From positions 1 to 15,171 of the forward strand of contig JBDTQB010000088.1 of assembly GCA_039932395.1 (NCBI GenBank): a DNA stretch of 15,171 nt, read 5' to 3'. Below the pieces are notes generated by a model. It was given only the letters and a program-made list of their open reading frames with translations, did no database searches and was not told the origin of the DNA. Source of the DNA: JAGNNV01 sp039932395 (lineage in GTDB: Bacteria; Acidobacteriota; Vicinamibacteria; Fen-336; JAGNNV01). Below are positions 1 through 7,623 of the stretch, in pieces (position 1 is the stretch's first letter; every line of letters starts with the position of its first letter). The translations under genes and the position numbers were made by a program.

Positions 1-103
1 CTCCGGAACGCACCAGGCCGCGCACGATCCGATCACACGACTCCGCCATGCCGCCACGATCCGGGGGGTAGTTCTCCGTGATGACAAGAAGACGATGGGT
101 CAA
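1..103 (-). CDS. GT4-type glycosyltransferase, N-terminal fragment (runs off window)
   Basis: Only about 34 codons are inside the window; the gene continues beyond position 1. The reverse strand reads LLVITENYPPDRGG followed by MAESCDRIVRGLVRSG. This is the usual opening of GT-B glycosyltransferases of family GT4: a first beta strand, a Pro-Pro turn, a Gly-rich loop, then the first helix of the acceptor-side Rossmann domain. These enzymes move a sugar from a nucleotide-sugar donor to a lipid-linked or polysaccharide acceptor at the inner face of the membrane. No ATG or GTG is available in frame; the best start is TTG at 101-103, 10 bases after the stop of the preceding gene and without a clear ribosome binding site, so translation may be coupled. 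Family assignment rests on the N-terminal motif only, since the donor-binding domain lies outside the window. Confidence 0.7.
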   Translation of the reverse strand, partial: MTHRLLVITENYPPDRGGMAESCDRIVRGLVRSG

Positions 104-113
104 GACGGGTCGC

Positions 114-482
114 TTAACTGTCTCCGAAACCCGGATGATCGTCGTCGTGGAGTGCCGCGGCTCCGGCCCCCGCGGCGGTTGCATTCTGGAAGCCGCGCGT
201 GTCGTTGCGATCGAACGAACTTCGCATCGGGGAATAGTCACGATCCGAGTAGTACGAGTCGCGGGTCCGGTAGGCGCTGTCCGTATCGTCATCGGTACCC
301 GGCCGGCGATTTTCATCGGCTGGCTGGTCACGGTTGGCGCACTCGAGACATTGAGTGAAACCACTGGCAGGAGACAAATGCTCGGTACAGGTCAGGCGTC
401 CGCACGACGAGCACGGCCGGGTCGCCGGCGCGCCGCACGTGGAGAGGGAGAGAAAGCCGCGACGGGCGGAACAGGTCATCAT
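114..482 (-). CDS. Small cysteine-rich putative zinc-binding protein with disordered tail
   Basis: This 122-residue protein is not recognised as a named family. Its N-terminal 50 residues carry Cys4, Cys16, Cys24, Cys27, Cys32, His35, Cys45 and Cys48. The CxxC, CxxxxCxxH and CxxC spacing resembles a B-box or RING-like zinc finger and suggests one or two bound zinc ions. Residues 52-122 are low-complexity and rich in Asp, Arg, Tyr and Ser, with an Ala/Gly run near 101-110, so probably disordered. There is no signal peptide or membrane segment. The start overlaps the stop of the upstream membrane-protein gene as ATGA (479-482). It has a strong ribosome binding site, AGGAGG on the minus strand at 490-495 with a 7-base spacer, which argues for a real, coupled gene. 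Its role is unknown; it may partner the membrane protein encoded just before it. Confidence 0.7.
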   Translation of the reverse strand: MMTCSARRGFLSLSTCGAPATRPCSSCGRLTCTEHLSPASGFTQCLECANRDQPADENRRPGTDDDTDSAYRTRDSYYSDRDYSPMRSSFDRNDTRGFQNATAAGAGAAALHDDDHPGFGDS

Positions 483-1345
483 GCCCCTGCCTCCTGGGAA
501 TTGGGACGGACCGAGCGATAGGCGTCGGCGATGGCGTCAATGATCATGAGAGGCGAAATGGGCGTGAGGTCTTTCATCCGCGCGCGACGCGACAGTGCTA
601 TGACTTCCCGCTTGTCGGTGGTCTTCACCCGGCCATCAGTCGGGGGCTTAACCACCAGGAAGTCCTTCCGTCGCACCCCGAGGTGAACATTAACCCGTGA
701 CTTCTTCTTCTGGCGCGTGTTGGTTCTGGTCTTGCCGCTGGAGCCGCGCTTGGTGCGATTCATGACCGTGACCGAATCGATGGCACGTACAAGAAGCAGC
801 GATCCGTCGTTGAGGTTCGCCTTCAACGTCATCCACGGATCCTCGTAGTCGGTATCGATGATGCTGTAGTACGCCCCGCGCTTATAGGGCTTCGACTTTC
901 CCGTCTTCTTGGCCGCATCTGTCGGCTGCCTCAGATCAAGCCGCAGATGGATCGGCTCGCCTCGGGCGAAGTCATCGCGCAAAAGTCTCAGGACCGGCAG
1001 CGCGGTTTCGCGCAGGTTGTCCGACAGATCCGCCTTGTGCAGTTTCCACCACAGCGTCCAGACCGCGACCGAAACGAACGCGGTGACGACCAAAAGGAGA
1101 GCGACCAGCGGGGTCCACCCGGAAAGGCCGACAAAGAAGATGCCGATTGCAGCGAACGTGGCGAACGCTCCCGTGCAACCCAGCTTGGCGCTGTTCACGT
1201 GCTCGCCGATGGCCGCGTCATACGCCGCGATCGGAGCCAGGAGCTTGATCAACTCGTCGGGCGTTCGCCTGAGGTCGACCGCCTTCTTCGCGAGAATGTT
1301 CTGCTGTTCAGGATCGAGCGCGCGGTAAGTCCGCCAGACTTTCAT
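479..1345 (-). CDS. Uncharacterised membrane protein with two transmembrane helices
   Basis: This is a 288-residue protein I do not recognise. Residues 1-50 are a charged, probably helical cytoplasmic segment. Two hydrophobic stretches follow, about 57-74 and 78-100, separated by a short Gly-Trp turn: a membrane hairpin with both ends on the same side. Residues 105-288 form a soluble domain with mixed beta/alpha character and a very basic stretch at 195-217 (many Lys and Arg), which suggests contact with phospholipid head groups or an acidic polymer and places the domain in the cytoplasm. The ATG at 1343-1345 has an AAAGGAG ribosome binding site (minus strand, 1352-1358, 6-base spacer), so the 38-bp overlap with the end of the upstream glycosyltransferase gene looks real. 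It lies between glycosyltransferase genes and is coupled to the cysteine-rich gene downstream. A role in surface polysaccharide production is inferred from position only. Confidence 0.75.
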   Translation of the reverse strand: MKVWRTYRALDPEQQNILAKKAVDLRRTPDELIKLLAPIAAYDAAIGEHVNSAKLGCTGAFATFAAIGIFFVGLSGWTPLVALLLVVTAFVSVAVWTLWWKLHKADLSDNLRETALPVLRLLRDDFARGEPIHLRLDLRQPTDAAKKTGKSKPYKRGAYYSIIDTDYEDPWMTLKANLNDGSLLLVRAIDSVTVMNRTKRGSSGKTRTNTRQKKKSRVNVHLGVRRKDFLVVKPPTDGRVKTTDKREVIALSRRARMKDLTPISPLMIIDAIADAYRSVRPNSQEAGA

Positions 1346-2486
1346 CCATCACTCCTTTGTAGGCCAATCTGAGTGTATCGGTTGAATGAGCCCATGTCAG
1401 CCGATCAGCGATCGACTGACGGGCGCGCTGGCCCATCTCGCGCGCTAGGTCAGGACGATCCAGGAGGATGCGCAGGGCGCGCGCCAGCTCAGTAGGGCGC
1501 TCCGGATGAACCATCCATCCATTTTCACGGTCCTTGATCAGCTCTCGCACCGGCGGAACATCCGACGCCACGACCGCAGCGCCGGAGGCCATCGATTCGA
1601 GGATCTTTAAGGGCGCGCAGCCCTGGATCACATTCCGAGGCGAATCCGTCAACGGCGCCACGGAGATCGCGGCGTGCTGACGCCAGGCGGAAAGCTCACG
1701 CTCGGGCAGGGCGTAGCGCCAGACAATTTTGTCCGCAACGCCGAGCTTCTCCGCGAGACGTTCATGCGGCCGCCAGCCTTTGGCTTCGCGCGAAGCGCAG
1801 ATGACCAGGTGGAGATCTTCAAAGTCAGCCAGCCGCGCGAAGGCTCGAAGCAGAGAGTCGATCCCCTGCCAGGGCTGCGGTCCTCCGAAGTAAAGAAGGT
1901 AGCGCGCGGGCGCATCCGCGGGTCGAGGCTTGGGGTCATCGAGATCAGCGCCGTTCGGGATCACCATGGCCTTCACGCCAAGATCCGCGAGCAGCGCCTT
2001 GGTTCGTTCGGAGGGTGTGATCACGAGGTCGGCCGCCTTGGCGCACTCGATCTCAAGACGACGGATCTTGGCCAGGGTCCTCTCCGGAAGGGACGGATAA
2101 ACCGTCGGCAGTTCGATCGACGGAAGCGCGTTCACCTCGTAAACGACCTTGTAGCGATGCCGCCGCAGCGCGATGGGAACGCCGCTCCACGGGTCGCGGA
2201 AGTGGCAGATCTCGAGCTGAGTCTGGCCATCGAGTTTGCGTCCGACCCAGTCGCTGTACGCGGTCACGCGATCAAGAAAGTTGGGGACCTCGGACGCGAA
2301 GCGTTCGATCTCGACCGGGCCTTCGAGCTGATACGAAGGCAGATCGGGGTTCCCAAGAACCAGCAGCGCGCCGCCGCCGAACATGTCAAACAAGGTGCGA
2401 GCGAAGCGATCGATATGAATCGCAGCCCCCTTCCTCGAAGGGAAGAGATCGTACGCGGCATACAGGCTGCGATGCTGAAGCTGCAT
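1308..2486 (-). CDS. Glycosyltransferase family 4 protein
   Basis: This 392-residue protein has the two-domain GT-B layout of retaining GT4 glycosyltransferases. The N-terminal acceptor half (about 1-185) opens with an AAYDLFPSRKGAAIHI segment, where GT4 enzymes have a Gly-rich loop after the first strand. The linker motif VIPNGAD is at 175-181. The donor half (about 195-375) contains LLYFGGPQPWQG (197-208, where the family often has a Lys-Gly pair) and PLKILESMASG (292-302). The second Glu of the EX7E signature is E297; the first Glu position is Gly289, a change seen in GT4 members with a PLK-type motif. There is no signal peptide or membrane segment, so it should act at the cytoplasmic face of the membrane. 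The sugar and acceptor cannot be told. It follows the signal peptidase gene by 30 bp and overlaps the next gene by 38 bp. The ATG start has no obvious ribosome binding site. Confidence 0.9.
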   Translation of the reverse strand: MQLQHRSLYAAYDLFPSRKGAAIHIDRFARTLFDMFGGGALLVLGNPDLPSYQLEGPVEIERFASEVPNFLDRVTAYSDWVGRKLDGQTQLEICHFRDPWSGVPIALRRHRYKVVYEVNALPSIELPTVYPSLPERTLAKIRRLEIECAKAADLVITPSERTKALLADLGVKAMVIPNGADLDDPKPRPADAPARYLLYFGGPQPWQGIDSLLRAFARLADFEDLHLVICASREAKGWRPHERLAEKLGVADKIVWRYALPERELSAWRQHAAISVAPLTDSPRNVIQGCAPLKILESMASGAAVVASDVPPVRELIKDRENGWMVHPERPTELARALRILLDRPDLAREMGQRARQSIADRLTWAHSTDTLRLAYKGVMDESLADLPRARS

Positions 2487-2516
2487 CGCGCGTATTCAAC
2501 CAGAGACGGAGCCGGT

Positions 2517-3191
2517 TTACTCCAGCGCTTTCATAAACCGCTCGAAGCGCGGCCGAAAATGATGTTCCGGATCAACCGACGCCACGATACGGGTCACGTG
2601 ACCAAGGATCTCGGAACGCGGGACAAAGCCGAAGTAGCGGGAATCGAAGCTGTTGTCGCGGTTGTCGCCCATCACCATGTACTGCCTGGCGGGAACCACG
2701 ACAGGGCCAAAGGTCGAAGCGGCGCTTCCCGTGAGGGAAACCTCCATCAGATGGTCGTGATTGAAAAGCGTCTCGTGCAAGACCTCGGAGTCGCCGTCGG
2801 GCGCCTGCGCGCTTCGATAGGAAGCCGTCGTTCCGTTGATGATGAGCTGATTGTCTTTCATCTGGATCTTGTCACCGGGCACGCCGACCACTCGCTTCAG
2901 CAGCCGCCGTCCATCGGCCGGCGAGTAGCACACCACGATGTCACCGCGCGAGGGATCCGACCACTGAGCCACGCGCCAGGTGGTGAAGGGAACCTTCAGA
3001 TCGTAGGCCGCGCGGTTCACGAACACGCGCTCGCCTTCGAGAACCGTCGGTCGCATGGAGCCGGACGGGACGTCATTCCAGTCCGCGACCGCGGATCGGA
3101 AAGATCCGAGAACCAATGCGGTCACCGCGAGAGGCCGCATCCATTCGATCCAGAAGTTCTTTGCGGCGGCGCGAAATCGTGTCATGTCCAT
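2517..3191 (-). CDS. lepB: Signal peptidase I (S26A)
   Basis: This is a membrane-bound serine protease that removes signal peptides from exported proteins on the outer face of the inner membrane, using a Ser-Lys dyad. Numbering is from the longest possible start (TTG at 3215). One N-terminal anchor (about 21-44) is followed by box B, VPSGSMRPT, with nucleophile Ser53. Box D, RLLKRVVGVPGD, carries general base Lys107. Box E, MGDNRDNSFDSR, lies at 182-193. All catalytic boxes are intact, so the enzyme should be active. I place the start at the ATG at 3189-3191 (codon 9 of the long version) because the TTG has no ribosome binding site; an ATG at 3183-3185 is also possible. The single anchor and lack of the long insert of E. 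coli LepB make it a short form. It heads the run of glycosyltransferase genes and diverges from the TMEM175 gene. Confidence 0.93.
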   Translation of the reverse strand: MDMTRFRAAAKNFWIEWMRPLAVTALVLGSFRSAVADWNDVPSGSMRPTVLEGERVFVNRAAYDLKVPFTTWRVAQWSDPSRGDIVVCYSPADGRRLLKRVVGVPGDKIQMKDNQLIINGTTASYRSAQAPDGDSEVLHETLFNHDHLMEVSLTGSAASTFGPVVVPARQYMVMGDNRDNSFDSRYFGFVPRSEILGHVTRIVASVDPEHHFRPRFERFMKALE

Positions 3192-3301
3192 GGTGAGACG
3201 GGAACTCCAGTTCAAAGGTTTCAGGCAGTGAGCCTAAGCGCGGCAGGCGGTCACTCCCGCTCGTCCTTCTAGAATCCGCGCATTCAAAAGAAAGGACGGG
3301 C

Positions 3302-3877
3302 ATGAGCAAAGGACGATTGGAGGCGTTCAGCGACGGCGTGATGGCGATCATCATCACCATCATGGTGCTGGAGTTGAAGGTTCCGCACGGCACCGATTGG
3401 GAGGCGATCACCCCACTCCTGCCCGTGTTTCTGAGCTACGTGCTGAGCTTTGTTTACATCGGCATCTACTGGAACAACCACCATCACATGTTCCACGCGG
3501 CAAGCAAGGTGACGGGCGGAACCCTCTGGGCGAACCTCCATCTCTTGTTCTGGCTTTCCCTGATTCCCTTCGTCACGGGATGGATGGGCGAGAACCACTT
3601 CGCCACCCTGCCCGTGGCCCTGTACGGCGTGGTTCTGTTCATGTGCGGTTGCGCGTACTACATCCTCGCGCGAGGGCTCGCAGCGCACCACGGCCAGGAC
3701 TCGAAGCTGGCGCGCGCGCTGGGCAAAGACGCCAAGGGCGTTTTGTCGGTAGTGATCTACGCGATCGCGATCGGACTGGCCTTTTTTAGCCCTGCGCTCG
3801 CCGGGGCTCTCTACGTCGTGGTCGCACTCATCTGGCTGATTCCAGACCGTCGCATGGAAGCGGCCTTGAGGGAGTAG
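3302..3877 (+). CDS. TMEM175-family potassium channel (DUF1211)
   Basis: This 191-residue integral membrane protein begins with GRLEAFSDGVMAI. The FSDG signature in the first helix defines the TMEM175/DUF1211 family, whose bacterial members form tetrameric potassium-permeable channels gated by hydrophobic residues of that helix. Six hydrophobic segments are visible, at about 10-26, 37-57, 74-94, 105-125, 147-163 and 165-180, which is the expected number and length for a single-repeat bacterial member. A His-rich stretch (NNHHHMFH, 58-65) at the end of helix 2 fits the conserved region of the family. The start is supported by AAAGGA at 3291-3296 with a 5-base spacer. It is divergent from the signal peptidase gene, and the next gene follows on the same strand after 59 bp. 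Confidence 0.9.
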   Translation: MSKGRLEAFSDGVMAIIITIMVLELKVPHGTDWEAITPLLPVFLSYVLSFVYIGIYWNNHHHMFHAASKVTGGTLWANLHLLFWLSLIPFVTGWMGENHFATLPVALYGVVLFMCGCAYYILARGLAAHHGQDSKLARALGKDAKGVLSVVIYAIAIGLAFFSPALAGALYVVVALIWLIPDRRMEAALRE

Positions 3878-3936
3878 GCCGAGCGGCTGGCAAGGCGGCT
3901 CTTGCCCCTCCGCGGGAACAAGCGCATCCTCTCAAG

Positions 3937-4698
3937 ATGGAAACGCTGTTCGGAGTGTTCCGCACCCTTCTTCCGTCGCGTTACTGGAACGACATGAGGA
4001 AGGGGGCCTATCTCTCGATCATGCTGACCGCGGCCCTCGGCGTGCGCATTGGGTACGCCGGCTTCATCGAGCGCGTGCAGCAGGGGGCGCAGGAGGGAGC
4101 GGCTCTTGCCCTGAAGTTAGGGGCTCCGGGGGGTGCCAGCGGCGGCGGCGGCCTGAGCCAGACCGACGCGGTGAGGGCGGCGCTGGTGGGAAACGCCCTG
4201 ACGCCGCTCGCCTTCTTTCTCTTCACGCCTCTGGGGTGGCTCGCTGACTATCTCCTGATCTCCGCAGTCTTCCGCGCCTTCACTCTCGCGGTCGATAAGC
4301 CCTGGGGCGACCCGCTGCTCACCACGATCGACCACGTGGTCCGGGGCAAGCACGCGGACAGGGTCGCAAGCAAAGAGGCGACCGAGCGCGAGCTGGCCGA
4401 AGGCCCTGAGGTCCCGGACCAGATCCTTGAATGCAAGAAGTTTGCGGGCAAGGAGGCGGACTATGTGATCGTGGCCAGCCGCCGCAAGGACGGCTGGAGG
4501 CTCGCGACGACGGTCCTGACCAACTCCGTACGGCTGCGCATCGGCGATCCACTCGAGAAGACTCTCGATGGAAGGCTGCGCATCTGTTACCCGCTCAAGG
4601 TCATCCGCGATCTCCAGGTGGATCGGAGGATCGTCCACTACGCATGGCCGCGTGACGCGCCGCCCCTTCCCGATTTCGAGGCCGAACCCGCCGACTAA
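3937..4698 (+). CDS. Uncharacterised membrane protein
   Basis: This 253-residue protein is not recognised. It has one hydrophobic segment near 24-44. A Gly-rich, flexible linker (61-72) leads to a second hydrophobic region at about 82-119, long enough for one or two helices. A soluble, charged C-terminal domain (about 125-253) of alternating strands and turns follows, ending in an acidic, Pro-rich tail. There is no signal peptide, no lipobox and no cysteine or histidine cluster that would hint at catalysis. The ATG at 3937 lacks a good ribosome binding site; an ATG at 3994 is an alternative start but would shorten the segment before the first helix. It follows the TMEM175 gene on the same strand, so the two could be co-transcribed. 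It converges with the Clp-like gene: the two stop codons share three bases (4695-4698). Confidence 0.75.
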   Translation: METLFGVFRTLLPSRYWNDMRKGAYLSIMLTAALGVRIGYAGFIERVQQGAQEGAALALKLGAPGGASGGGGLSQTDAVRAALVGNALTPLAFFLFTPLGWLADYLLISAVFRAFTLAVDKPWGDPLLTTIDHVVRGKHADRVASKEATERELAEGPEVPDQILECKKFAGKEADYVIVASRRKDGWRLATTVLTNSVRLRIGDPLEKTLDGRLRICYPLKVIRDLQVDRRIVHYAWPRDAPPLPDFEAEPAD

Positions 4699-7043
4699 GT
4701 CTCCGGGACGAACTGAAGCGTCCCCTTCTCCACGGTGGCGCGCCAGGCGGGCTGACGGGACAGCTTGCCCGACACCGAAAGCTTCGCGAGCGGGAGTTCG
4801 ATCAGGCGCTCTATGGCGGGCTGAAGTTCAGTCACTCCCGTTTCCTCGTTAAATCCGGAGCGGACCACGAAGGCCTCCGCCTCCGGCTCGAAGCGAAGAA
4901 ACACGCCGTGGGTCTTGCGCACTCGATTCACAACCTGGGCCAGCAGGGGCCTCGCGATACGCCGGACGTCCGCCTCGTCGAGCGGACGAAACACAATGAC
5001 CTCCTCCACGCGATTCAGAATTTCCGGCCGGAAGAGCTTGCGCAGACCCGCCTTGGTGCGGCCGCCCTTGGTCATGGGAACGGTCTCACCAGCCGCGAAC
5101 GCCGCTTGAACCGCGTCGGCTTCCCCGAGATGACTCGTCATCATCACGATCGTGCCCCGTCCATCCACCAACTGTTCTCGACCGTCCGTGATCATGCCCG
5201 TGTCGAAGAGTTGGATGAAGAGATCCGAGACCTTCGCATGGGCCTTCTCCACGTTGTCGAAAAGAAGGACCGCCTCCGCCTTGCGCCGGATCGCATCGGT
5301 CAACAGGCCGATCGCGTTGGCTTCGCTTCCAATCAGTTTCGCAACCGCCGATTCATCGGAGTAGTCAGACATGTCGAAGCGCGCGAGCGCGTCTGGTCCT
5401 CCGTAGAGGAATTGGGCCAGGGTGCGCGCAAGTTCAGTCTGGCCCACGCCGCGCGGACCAAGGACAAGGAACGTTGCCACCGGACCACGGCGAGAGGCGA
5501 ATCCGGAATGAGCGAGCCGGATCCGCGCCGCAACCTTCGCGACCGCCTTGTCCTGGCCGACGATCTTTGATTTGAGATGCGCTTCAAGTTTCAGAAGACG
5601 CGCGCTGTCGCCCGTGCCGTCAAAGACAAGGTCGACAGGAAGACCGCGTTTGGCGGCGAGCACTTCGGCCACCGCGCGCGCATCCGTGGAGGCGATCTCG
5701 CCGGGCTCGGCCTTCAAGGCCACCGCCGCCGCGGCCTTGGCGAGCAAATCCAGGGCTTTGTGAGGCAGACGCTCCTCTGCGTCGAACCGAACCGACAAGT
5801 GAACGGCTGCGTCGATGGCTTCGTCGGTGAGCGTCACACCGTGGCGCTTCTCGATCCTCGGCTTCTGCCCCCGAAGAATCTCCAGGGCTTCCGGCACGGA
5901 AGGCTCGGGCACGTCAATCCGCTCGAAGCGATCGGCCAGGGATTTATCCTTCTCGATGCCCTCTCGGAAGTCCTTGATGCTGACCGCTCCAATGACCTTG
6001 AGATCGCCGCGCAGAATCGCCGTCTTCAGGTGATTGGCGGCGTCTGTGCCCACGCGACCCACCCCGACCACGCGATGGATCTCGCCGATAAAAAGCAGGA
6101 TGTCGTTCTCGGCCCGAAGCTCATCAACCAGACCCTTCATGCGCTTTTCCAATTCGCCGCGGTACTCAGTGCCGGTGAGGAACGCCGTGACATCAAGTTC
6201 AAGAATGCGCTTCCCGCCAAGAATGGCCGGGTCTTTCCCTTCCACACCCCGGATCGCCACCGCCTCCACCACCGCCGCCTTGCCGACGCCGGCATCGCCG
6301 ACGAGCAGCGGATTGAACCTGTTGGTTTGCGCGAGGACCTGAAGAACCGTGGCCACTTCGCGCCGCCTTCCCACGATTGGCCCGATTTCCTTGGCCATCG
6401 CCTGGGCGGTGAGATCGCGCGCGAAAACGGTGAGGATCTTTTGGGTCTTTGAAGTTCGGCCGGAGACGGCCTTCATGCGCGAGGAGGCGCCGGTCGAGGC
6501 CTTTGGAGCCGCCGCTGGGGACGCGGGCGGCGCGGGCCGCACTGGCGGCACGAACAGCGCGGTCGCGGCCACCTCCACGCGAGGCGCCAATTCGGGGCCA
6601 ATCTGATTGTCAACGAGCAGGTCCACGATGGCGGGATCGGGCTCGCGAAGCAGCATGCTCAACAGATGAAGAGAATTGACGGGAGTTCGGCCGGCGAGTG
6701 TTTCGGCCCGCGCGAACACCGCCTTGGAAGCGAGGCTGCGCGACATCAACCCCTTCGCAATCGCCGATTTCCCCTTCAAACGCGCGCGAAGCTTCCGGCG
6801 CAGATCACGCGGTGAAGCGGACACGCTCTCGAACAGAACATTGATGGCCGTGCGCTCGGCATCGACGACGCTCATACGGTCTGCATCAAATCCCAACTGC
6901 TTGAGCGACGCGACGCTCGCCTTGTCGAGGCTCAGCACGCCCATCATGAGATGAGAACACTCGATCTTCGCGGAGCCGCACAACCCCGCTTCGGACGCGG
7001 CGATTCTCCAGGCGAGGGCTAGGCCCGCCGACGGTTCACTCAT
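4695..7043 (-). CDS. Clp/Hsp100-type double AAA+ protein with degenerate ATPase sites (pseudo-unfoldase)
   Basis: This 782-residue protein has the ClpA/ClpC layout. Two Clp N-repeats lie at about 5-55 and 105-155, then an Ala/Pro-rich linker (155-200). AAA module D1 spans about 202-460 and D2 about 480-775. No ClpB-type coiled-coil M domain is present. Many catalytic positions are changed. In D1, Walker A is GDAGVGKA (249-256; the Thr/Ser after Lys is Ala256), Walker B is LLFIGEIH (Asp replaced by Gly320), and one of the paired arginine fingers is Asp371. In D2, Walker A is GPRGVGQT (Lys replaced by Gln535), Walker B is LLFDNVEK (catalytic Glu replaced by Asn597), the sensor-1 Asn is His638 and the sensor-2 GAR is GVT (736-738). 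The D2 pore loop GYVG is deleted (572-582); the D1 pore Tyr294 remains. The frame is intact, so this is more likely a selected pseudoenzyme or scaffold than a pseudogene. Active Clp proteins unfold proteins for ClpP or disaggregate them; this one probably cannot. Confidence 0.9.
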   Translation of the reverse strand: MSEPSAGLALAWRIAASEAGLCGSAKIECSHLMMGVLSLDKASVASLKQLGFDADRMSVVDAERTAINVLFESVSASPRDLRRKLRARLKGKSAIAKGLMSRSLASKAVFARAETLAGRTPVNSLHLLSMLLREPDPAIVDLLVDNQIGPELAPRVEVAATALFVPPVRPAPPASPAAAPKASTGASSRMKAVSGRTSKTQKILTVFARDLTAQAMAKEIGPIVGRRREVATVLQVLAQTNRFNPLLVGDAGVGKAAVVEAVAIRGVEGKDPAILGGKRILELDVTAFLTGTEYRGELEKRMKGLVDELRAENDILLFIGEIHRVVGVGRVGTDAANHLKTAILRGDLKVIGAVSIKDFREGIEKDKSLADRFERIDVPEPSVPEALEILRGQKPRIEKRHGVTLTDEAIDAAVHLSVRFDAEERLPHKALDLLAKAAAAVALKAEPGEIASTDARAVAEVLAAKRGLPVDLVFDGTGDSARLLKLEAHLKSKIVGQDKAVAKVAARIRLAHSGFASRRGPVATFLVLGPRGVGQTELARTLAQFLYGGPDALARFDMSDYSDESAVAKLIGSEANAIGLLTDAIRRKAEAVLLFDNVEKAHAKVSDLFIQLFDTGMITDGREQLVDGRGTIVMMTSHLGEADAVQAAFAAGETVPMTKGGRTKAGLRKLFRPEILNRVEEVIVFRPLDEADVRRIARPLLAQVVNRVRKTHGVFLRFEPEAEAFVVRSGFNEETGVTELQPAIERLIELPLAKLSVSGKLSRQPAWRATVEKGTLQFVPET

Positions 7044-7122
7044 GGCTCAACCTGTTTCTCCAAGACGCGACGGAACTGAAGCTCCGATATTAGAGGGAAC
7101 GCGACGGGATAGGATCTCTCGC

Positions 7123-7623
7123 ATGGCGAACGCGCTGTTCAACGAGCGGACCGACAAGCTGCGGCATCGCATCCTCTCGCCGCTCACGTTCAGGCTGTTC
7201 ATGTGGAAACAGCTTCCACTGGCCGGTTTCGCCGGCCTTCATCTGCGCTCGCTCGATGAAGGCGGATGCACAGTGATCCTGCCCGGCGGGTGGCGCACCC
7301 AGAATCCATTTCAGTCCACCTACTTCGCCGCTCAGGCCATGGCGGCCGAGATGTCCACGGGCGCACCCGCGTTGATCCTGGTTCAGGGGAACGACGCGAA
7401 GATCTCGTTGCTTGTCACCGACGTCCGCGCCCGCTACACAAAAAAGGTCGCGGGAGAATCGCAGTTCACCTTCCGCGAAGTCGGTGAGATGGCGGAGACC
7501 ATCGAGCGGGCGGGCAAGACCGGTGAGCCCGCGACTTATCTCGCCAAGTCGGTGGGACGAAACGCCGCCGGCGACATCGCGTCTGAGTTCGAGATCCTGT
7601 GGAGCTTCAAGCGACGCGATTGA
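7123..7623 (+). CDS. DUF4442 domain protein (hotdog thioesterase-like)
   Basis: This is a 166-residue soluble protein. The pattern of a hydrophobic N-terminal helix with a Pro turn (FMWKQLPLAGFAGLHLRSLD), a strand with VILPGGWRTQNPF, and a helix with YFAAQAMAAEMSTG matches DUF4442. That is a family in the hotdog superfamily related to PaaI-type acyl-CoA thioesterases, in which the central helix packs against the beta sheet and the Asn/Gln-rich turn lies near the active site. The substrate is unknown. The frame is open back to 7042, but the ATG at 7123 is preferred: it has AGGA at 7111-7114 with an 8-base spacer, and the extra residues would run into the start of the divergent Clp-like gene. 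The 3' end overlaps the following amidohydrolase gene by 25 bp, implying co-transcription and coupled translation. Confidence 0.8.
   Translation: MANALFNERTDKLRHRILSPLTFRLFMWKQLPLAGFAGLHLRSLDEGGCTVILPGGWRTQNPFQSTYFAAQAMAAEMSTGAPALILVQGNDAKISLLVTDVRARYTKKVAGESQFTFREVGEMAETIERAGKTGEPATYLAKSVGRNAAGDIASEFEILWSFKRRD

Noticed and set aside
1674..3272. Long open frame of 532 codons on the plus strand
   Set aside because: It lies entirely antisense to the glycosyltransferase and signal peptidase genes, which have clear family motifs; its translation is Arg/His/Gly-rich with no motif. It is a GC-rich shadow frame.
3270..3275. TAGAAT as a -10 box for the TMEM175 gene
   Set aside because: No acceptable -35 box lies 16-18 bp upstream, so it was not called as a promoter.
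5577..6452. Open frame of 291 codons on the plus strand
   Set aside because: Antisense to the Clp-like gene and of low-complexity, Arg-rich composition without a recognisable domain.
4695..7043. Clp-like gene as a decaying pseudogene or as ClpV of a type VI secretion system
   Set aside because: There is no frameshift or stop and fold-level motifs are conserved, which argues against decay; no type VI secretion genes are nearby.
7087..7092. TAATAT (minus strand) as a -10 box for the Clp-like gene
   Set aside because: It lies in the right divergent gap but has no matching -35 element; evidence is too thin.
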